DNA from: Rhizopus sp. PT2906
Taxonomy: Eukaryota > Mucoromycota > Mucoromycetes > Mucorales > Rhizopodaceae
DNA length: 64,000 nt
Direction of reading: 5' to 3'
NCBI GenBank assembly: GCA_025529335.1
Contig: JAMYHX010000054.1
Coordinates: 1-64,000, forward strand
The position numbers and the translations under genes were made by a program. Under the pieces are notes generated by a model. That model saw nothing but the letters and a program-made list of their open reading frames with translations, was not told the DNA's origin and did not search any database. Shown piece after piece: positions 58,433 through 64,000 of the stretch; the first letter of the stretch is position 1, and each line of letters opens with the position of its first letter.

Positions 58433-58746
58433 TTGACTTCAAATCGTACAAGATAGTTTACGCAGTTTAAATTGACAGCAAAACATACCATTGGACAAAA
58501 GACTAATCGAGAGACGTTGTTTGGTCTTATGAGTCGCACGTTCATGTAGGAGGCAATTGCCACAGTAGAAGGATGCTCACGAAGAAGAAAAGTGGATATT
58601 CTGAGGAAAGACATGTAGTATTCACAGCAAAGCGAAGTGAGATGCTTTTGGAGAGGAGAGTCTCAGACGTCTGGAAGTCATTGATACGATTTCCTACATC
58701 GATGCTTTGGCTAATAGACTTTATCCTTAGTTTACAAATGTCGTAA
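58433..58746 (+). pseudogene. Degenerate Tc1/mariner transposase fragment
   Basis: One frame reads DVVWSYESHVHVGGN, then RRMLTKKKSGYSEERHVV and SDVWKSL. This follows the Tc1 core (VVWSDES...GG...RV.R..G..Y...HVV). The catalytic aspartate of WSDES is tyrosine here. Two in-frame stops precede it (after KIVYAV and HWTKD), and the expected downstream blocks are not visible. It is a decayed fragment, so not mobile by itself. No terminal inverted repeats were seen. It is of a different type from the remnant near 37 kb. Confidence 0.68.
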
Positions 58747-59310
58747 TGGCAAAAAAAAAACTGGACGATAAGTTTACTAACGGATTAGTTCAAAAATATG
58801 AAGAGATGATACGAAGCAATTGTCAAGGGTAATGGAAGCCTAACGTAATACTGAGAGTACCTATGTTTTTATAAATTCTTGAAATAAACAATTTAACTCT
58901 TCTTTTCTCATGAATGGATGTTCCAAGTGTATACATATCAGTTGGTCTTGAACTCATTTCAAAAGTTTTATTATTGCTGAGATTGAATCAACTGTAGCAT
59001 TAATGCAGGTGCTTTGTAACTCAATGCGGCCATTACCGAGAGAGAGAGAGAGATAGAGAGAGAGCAAGATTCCATTGTACAAGGAAACGACATGCTATCC
59101 TCATTTTTTCACAATGTATCTCTTTCTTTTGATTTTCTCAAAGTCATCATCACTTGTTATTATATCATCAAAGGAACCTTTTGAAGTTTTCTCAAGTTTA
59201 AATTCCTTTTCTCCAATTTTCCGTTTTATTGTACCACTTTACCGTGCGACGTTATCAGATTGCAATGGTTATGGAATTGCCATTGATCTGATAATTTCAT
59301 AAACGTCAAA

Positions 59311-59352
59311 CTAATAATAATAAATAAATAAATAGATAAATAAATAAATAAA
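59311..59352. repeat. ATAA/TAAATAGA tetranucleotide repeat
   Basis: Runs of AATA and AAAT units, with one GATA variant, form a simple repeat in the spacer upstream of the exopolygalacturonase gene. Confidence 0.85.
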
Positions 59353-60003
59353 GAGAATCAGATGCGTAATTAGTATGCTTACGCGATGAGTGTCCAAAGC
59401 ATCTACTGCAATTCGTATCTTTTTGAGTTATGTAGATTTGATATTTCAAAAATGTGTAACACGTTAATATTATTGTTAATGAAATAGCTAGTCTTATTTT
59501 CCGAAATACAGTTACACTTATAGATTTATAAAGGCGATCAGTGGAGATTGTGCGTGGATGATCCTGCTCGTTAAGTTGCCAAGAATTGCAATGTTTATAG
59601 TTCCAGGTAAATCTTGTTTACTAAAGTTTGTATTATCTTTTTTTCAATGATTAACAACTACTTTCTTTTGTTTGCTACAAAGACAAGAAAAGGTACTTTG
59701 CTTATCATTTTTTCTTTATTAAAGCTATTTTACCAAAAGTAGGCATTTAAAGCACTCCGCGGCACACTCAAACATTCGAGTAACATTAAGCTTACAAACT
59801 GGTTCAAGTATTGGGGAAATGGTTTTATTTGAATTGAATGCAATATCAACTTGATAAAACAGTAATTATATTTTTATTTGCATGCTTTAGTGCCTTTTTT
59901 ATATACTTGTCGTTGTCACACGACAAGAGAGATCAAGCATATAAAAGAACACATCTGTTGTGTGCAAGCAACTTTATATTCATCCCATTCTTTAATTACA
60001 GTC

Positions 60004-61264
60004 ATGGTCCAATTCCTCTCTTTAACTTCTATCACTGCTCTTTTGCTTCTCTCTGCTGGAATAAGCAATGTTTCTGCCGCTGCTACCAACACTTGTGTTG
60101 TTGCCAAGAGTAGCTCTGATGATGCTATTACTATTGCCGAGGCCTTTGAGAAATGTAAAACGGGTGGTACTGTCACTTTCTCCAAGGGCACAACTTACAA
60201 CTTGAAGAGCGTTGTCACTATTTCTGGCCTCAAGAATGTCAATATTAACCTTGCTGGCACTATTAGTTTACCTGCTCGTAGCTCTTCTTGGCAAAATGGA
60301 GACCATTATATTCAATTGAAGGGTGATAATATCAAGATGTATGGTGGCGGTACCATTAATGGCAATGGCCAAGCTTGGTAAGCTCTTTTTTGCTTTACAG
60401 CCATTCATTGACTCATCTTGTGTCGCTTTAGGTACGATGCTGAAGATCACACTGCCCCTACCGTCCTCCGTATCTCTGCTACCAACTCAAATATTGGTAG
60501 CTTCAGTATCATCAATGCTCCTAGAGCTCACCTGGGCGTCACCAACTCCCAAAACCTCGTCTTGGACAACATCACGCTCAAAACTGCCTCTACAAGCAGC
60601 AAGCTCGCCAAAAACACGGATGCCTTGGACGTCTCTTCTTCTTCTGGCATCATTTTCCAAAACTCTCATCTCACTGTTGGCGATGACTGTACTGCCATCA
60701 ACGGAGGCGTGACCAACATCACCCTCTCTAACATCATCTGTAACGGTGGCCATGGTTTCAGTGTTGGCTCTCTCGGTAAGGGTGGCAAGGAAGAAACCGT
60801 CAAGATGGTTCGTGTTTACGACAGTACCTGTAATAACTGCCAGAATGGCGTCAGAATCAAGACCTGGCCTGGTGGTAAGGGTTCCGTCTCTGATGTCATT
60901 TACAAGAATGTTCACCTCAACAATGTCGATAACCCTGTTATTGTCACCACTCATTACTGTGACAAGAATCAGATGTCTTACTGTAATAACAATGATGCTA
61001 GTTCCTTGTCCATCAGCGATGTTACTTTCAATACCATCACTGGGTAAGACAGCAGTCAAAATCATGCTCCCCCTTTTAACCTATTTCCTTTATAGTTCTG
61101 CTTCTAGTGCTGGTAATCCTATCCTCAACGTCAATTGCTCCACCAAGACTCCATGCACAGACTTTACCATCAGTGGTCTCACTGTTACTAAGACTTCCAA
61201 GACCACCAAGAACGTCTGTGTTAACTTGTCAGGATCAAGCAGTATTGCTGCTTGTTCCTCTTAA
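60004..61264 (+). CDS. GH28 exopolygalacturonase, secreted
   Basis: Three exons (60004-60377, 60432-61043, 61096-61264) give 384 aa. A signal peptide covers residues 1 to about 26 (SITALLLLSAGISNVSAA). The GH28 parallel beta-helix has the catalytic set NTDALD (186-191), GDDC (208-211), GHGFSVGSLG (His232) and RIK. The Ala in NTDALD, where endo enzymes usually have Gly, and the TNTCVVAKSSSDD start match the Rhizopus-type exopolygalacturonases. They cut galacturonic acid from the ends of pectin outside the cell. N-glycosylation sites are present. The upstream 150 bp has a TATAAAAGA string at 59939-59947. Codon bias is strong (CTC, GCT, GGT), unlike the neighbouring genes, which suggests high expression. 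Confidence 0.93.
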
Positions 61265-61372
61265 GTTTTATTAAGACATTAATTTATAAATCAATAAAAA
61301 AGGAAATTGATATTTATATAAACAAAATTGTAAGCAAAAAAAAAAAACCTAAAGAAAAGGTTATGTAATCAA

Positions 61373-63394
61373 CTAATGAGCTGAAGGAGAGATCCCTTTT
61401 GTGGGTTCAGAAAGAAAGACATCAGGTGTTTGTCTGACAACGTCATTCGTTGATGGTGCATGTGTTGTATAAATAGGCGGTGCCTGAACTTCTCTATATT
61501 GATTTTCAATCTTATCCCAATCGACTTGCATCACTTCTTCACCTCCTTTGGTTCCTCGTTTGCGGCGTATAAAGAAAAAGATAGTACCTGCAATAGCTGC
61601 AACCTGTCAAATATATACAAGTCAGAATGTGAGATATACACTTATTTTCATTACTTACTCCCAATACACAGCCGACAGCAATACCAGCTTTGGCTCCACT
61701 GCTTAATTCTGCACTAGATGGTACTGATGTTGTGGTGTTATTATTGCTGTTGTCTGGCTTGCTTGAGTTGCCAGCTGTGGCAGGAAGCAAAGGGTAGGTA
61801 GGCGTATATTGAATGTTGGATACATTGGAGATATCAAATGTGAGCATATTTGGACTGCCATTGCCATTGATATCACTACCAAACAAGATAAACAGTGTAG
61901 TGTTTACCAAAACGGCTACAAAAAAAAAAAGATAAGTCCTAATTTCGATCTCTTTTTCTTTTGGGACAATTTACCTGAATGTCCATATCGAACTCCACTT
62001 TCTGATACAGAAGTAGGAACAGTGACGTTAACTTGATTTGTCCATTCGTAAGTAGTCAAGTCAAGTGTGTAACAGAAATCCGTGAGACCTAATTCAAACA
62101 AAGTAGTTAGAAAAAGAGAGAAAAGGATTGATAAACCCATATTTACCAATTCTTCCATCGTTTGTTCCACCATACAAAAGGATGTGGTCTGAATTGGGCA
62201 CTATGTGTATATATCAAATAATTAAGACCCATTCCCCCTTGTTTGTGGTTAATTAAGAGCTTACATAAGGTAGTCGTATGATAGATTCTGTCGGAAGGTA
62301 CACTACTGCCAACAGCTGCAGCCAGCGGCTGTAAGCTCCAAGTACCTTGAATGGTATTGAATATATACGTTTTACTAAAAGGGAATCGGATAGGTCCATA
62401 ATTTGTATGCAAATAATAACTTCCACCAAAGTAGTAAATTTTGCCAGTCCTGGGATTGAATGTTGCCGATTGAGAATTGGGATAGAAATCTGAATCAGGG
62501 AATACTTGCTGAGGGGAAAAGTAGCTCCATGTCTATATTGCAGAGAGATATTTAAGCATTAAAGAGCATCTGATTTTTACATGATTTTACCTGTGAAGTG
62601 ATATTGAATACCGTCAAAGAATCAAAACCTCTGATGGATGTTCCATTATTTATATTAGTGATGTTTTGCCCAGTTGAAGAAATCATGGGAACAGTTGTAG
62701 AGGGTAAACTACATAGTATTAATATATCGATCAATCCTTGTTAGTTTGTATAGATTACCTTTCATAACCACCATAGAATGCAGCTGTATCATTTGTTGCT
62801 GACATCAAGTTGACAGTCGTGGCAAAGTAACTATCATGAAAAGCTAGGGAGTAAATAAAAAGCAGATAAAGTTAGTATATATGTATATACATTTGACGTC
62901 GAGGTCTATTAGGCTCGGAATAGGCTGGTAACGATTTCCAAGTATTGCTGACTGTGTCGTAGGCAATTGTTTGATTGGTAAAGGGCGTATCACTACTGAA
63001 TCCTCCTACGATCACGATTTGATTTTGTTCTGGGAAAAAGATATATTCTGGAGCTCGTCTAACTTCGACGTCAAAGTCATTACTGGCAATGACTTCGTTC
63101 CATTTGTTGTTGAAGGTGCTGCTCTGTTGTCCATACATTTGTCCAATATCAAGTACGTATAAGCGACCCTCCGGTCGAAATACATTAACGACGTTTGATA
63201 TATCTCCACCATAGCAATATATTTTATTACTTATGTATCCACAAGCTATATTTATAAATGACAGAAGAATTGGTCAAGGTACGGTTGATACGTTTTTCAT
63301 CTCAGTTTTTACATGAAAGCACTCGAGAATTGAGAATGGTTGCCTTAACCGATGCACTGATGGCAAGTAATCCGAGAATGCGTACAATTTGCAT
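61373..63394 (-). CDS. Kelch-repeat type I membrane protein
   Basis: Nine exons (63394-63313, 63245-62891, 62830-62759, 62708-62591, 62532-62265, 62200-62147, 62088-61975, 61915-61659, 61603-61373) give 516 aa. A signal peptide begins MQIVRILGLLAISASVKA. The outside part has Kelch repeats: KIYCYGG, QIVIVGGFSS, AAFYGGYES, KIYYFGGSYY, HILLYGGTNDGR and FILFGSDINGNG, each followed by a Trp-containing strand (NTWKSL, QGTWSL, YEWTNQ). A Ser/Thr/Asn linker, one transmembrane helix (about 431-454) and a basic stop (RRKRGTK) lead to a 60-residue cytosolic tail. Such propellers bind proteins or sugars; the ligand is unknown. Intron 2 must use the second of two AGs to keep frame. It converges with the exopolygalacturonase gene, 108 bp apart. 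Confidence 0.85.
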
Positions 63395-63829
63395 GCTTTG
63401 CTAGTTGTACTCTCTCTTTTTCTCAGAGTAAATAAAAGGAAAAAAGAAGGATTAGTAAGAAAACAATTTATACTTGTGCATATTGGATACATGGTATGAC
63501 GAGGCGCAGCTCTTGTGCCCATCTACATACAAATGGTGACCCAGATTTGGTAGGCTTTGTTAATCTGTACAAACTTGTTCCTAAATAGAAAAAGTTTCCC
63601 TCTAAAAATAAAAGGGGCGCTTACCACAAATGGGCTGGTGCTAACACTAATCGGAAACAATACAAAGAAATGGCTTTTCCCATTGCTATTATAAACCTTT
63701 GTTTTCTTCTCCCCTTTTTCTTGTGCAACTACGAATAATTGGAATGGTGTCTCCTGTTTCACGAACTGGTTATTATCGGAGCTCAAGGTATTTGCGCGCA
63801 GAACAGCGGTTGTTTTTTTTTTTATCCAT

Positions 63830-64000
63830 ATGAGCTATACTTACACTCATGTATCGCCTTTTCAAGTTCTTCAGCGAGATCCTACAACAAACAGTGCTCA
63901 AGTCATCATTGACAACAAGACAGTAGATCTACCTGTAGGAGGTCCTTATACAATAAATGATTGTCATAATGTATTTGTTGGCGACATTTGGATCATGGCA
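63830..64000 (+). CDS. Start of a sialate O-acetylesterase-like protein, cut by the window edge
   Basis: A frame open to the window edge (57 codons from ATG 63830) reads VSPFQVLQRDPTTNSAQV and LPVGGPYTINDCHNVFVGDIWIMA. These match the N-terminal part of the SGNH-type sialate 9-O-acetylesterase family, where GDIW is followed by the catalytic GQSN block just beyond the edge. The enzymes remove acetyl esters from sugars. The ATG used gives no signal peptide. An upstream ATG at 63670 starts a signal-like stretch (MAFPIAIINLCFLLPFFL) that could be exon 1, with a GTGCAA donor near 63723 and an acceptor at 63833 (ATGAG). The true start is undecided. Confidence 0.65.
   Translation, partial: MSYTYTHVSPFQVLQRDPTTNSAQVIIDNKTVDLPVGGPYTINDCHNVFVGDIWIMA

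Larger units (their letters stand above)
57541..60003. other. Long repeat-rich spacer (about 2.5 kb)
   Basis: Between U2AF (start, -) and exopolygalacturonase (start, +). It holds the U2AF promoter, GA microsatellites (58051-58068 and 59037-59064), an ATAA-type repeat and the Tc1 remnant listed separately. A signal-like frame at 59075-59302 (+) has no conserved feature. The last about 250 bp are the exopolygalacturonase promoter. Confidence 0.5.

Noticed and set aside
60487..61065. 192-codon minus-strand open frame opposite the exopolygalacturonase
   Set aside because: It lies wholly antisense to a strongly supported GH28 exon and reflects its codon bias. No domain or splice support.
63523..63786. 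87-codon minus-strand frame between the Kelch gene and the esterase
   Set aside because: It has no ATG at its start (TTG only) and overlaps the likely 5' exon of the plus-strand esterase. No family seen.

Overview
The window is nuclear DNA of a filamentous fungus, most likely an early-diverging one in Mucoromycota (Mucorales-like). It is AT-rich. Most genes are broken by very short introns (about 45-60 nt) with GT-AG ends and branch points like TACTAAC or CTAAC. Gene content fits: a myosin-motor chitin synthase with a C-terminal DEK_C-type end, a Rhizopus-type GH28 exopolygalacturonase, a DUF7137-type surface protein, and a DDE transposase remnant of the kind common in Mucorales. No species is claimed. 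Exon models were built by hand from splice signals and family conservation. Each multi-exon model that runs from start to stop closes in frame, which is the main internal check.

Layout. 0-6.3 kb: a partial gene, an unknown protein, SKI8 (WD40) and a zinc alcohol dehydrogenase. 6.7-17 kb: SIN3 corepressor (-), then + strand a flavin-binding PNPOx-like protein, a PNGase (PNG1) fused to an L-type lectin domain, a secreted DUF7137-type protein, and GDP-mannose pyrophosphorylase. 17-30 kb: a large CHD/Mi-2-like remodeler (-), diverging from a 1903-aa myosin-chitin synthase (+), then an ankyrin protein. 30.4-39 kb: gene-poor, with a small cysteine-rich secreted protein, an unknown putative membrane protein and a dead DDE transposase. 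39-50 kb: a PH-domain protein, RIB7, SEC7 Arf-GEF (-) and a mitochondrial-type PPR protein (-). 50.8-57.5 kb: two small unknown genes, an acidic protein carrying KEN boxes and four ABBA-like motifs, a type II membrane glycosyltransferase-like protein (-) and U2AF large subunit (-). 57.5-64 kb: a repeat-rich spacer with a Tc1/mariner remnant, exopolygalacturonase, a Kelch type I membrane protein (-) and the start of a sialate O-acetylesterase-like gene.

Themes. Several genes serve the cell surface and glycans: chitin synthase, GDP-mannose supply, PNGase-lectin, DUF7137 protein, glycosyltransferase, exopolygalacturonase, Kelch receptor-like protein and the esterase. Others serve chromatin and RNA: SIN3, remodeler, SKI8, U2AF. 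Genes are spaced individually with their own flanks. No operon or biosynthetic cluster is evident. The two least expected observations are the PNGase-lectin fusion (11.5-13.5 kb) and the candidate APC/C-binding protein (52.0-53.2 kb). No rRNA, tRNA or CRISPR was recognised.
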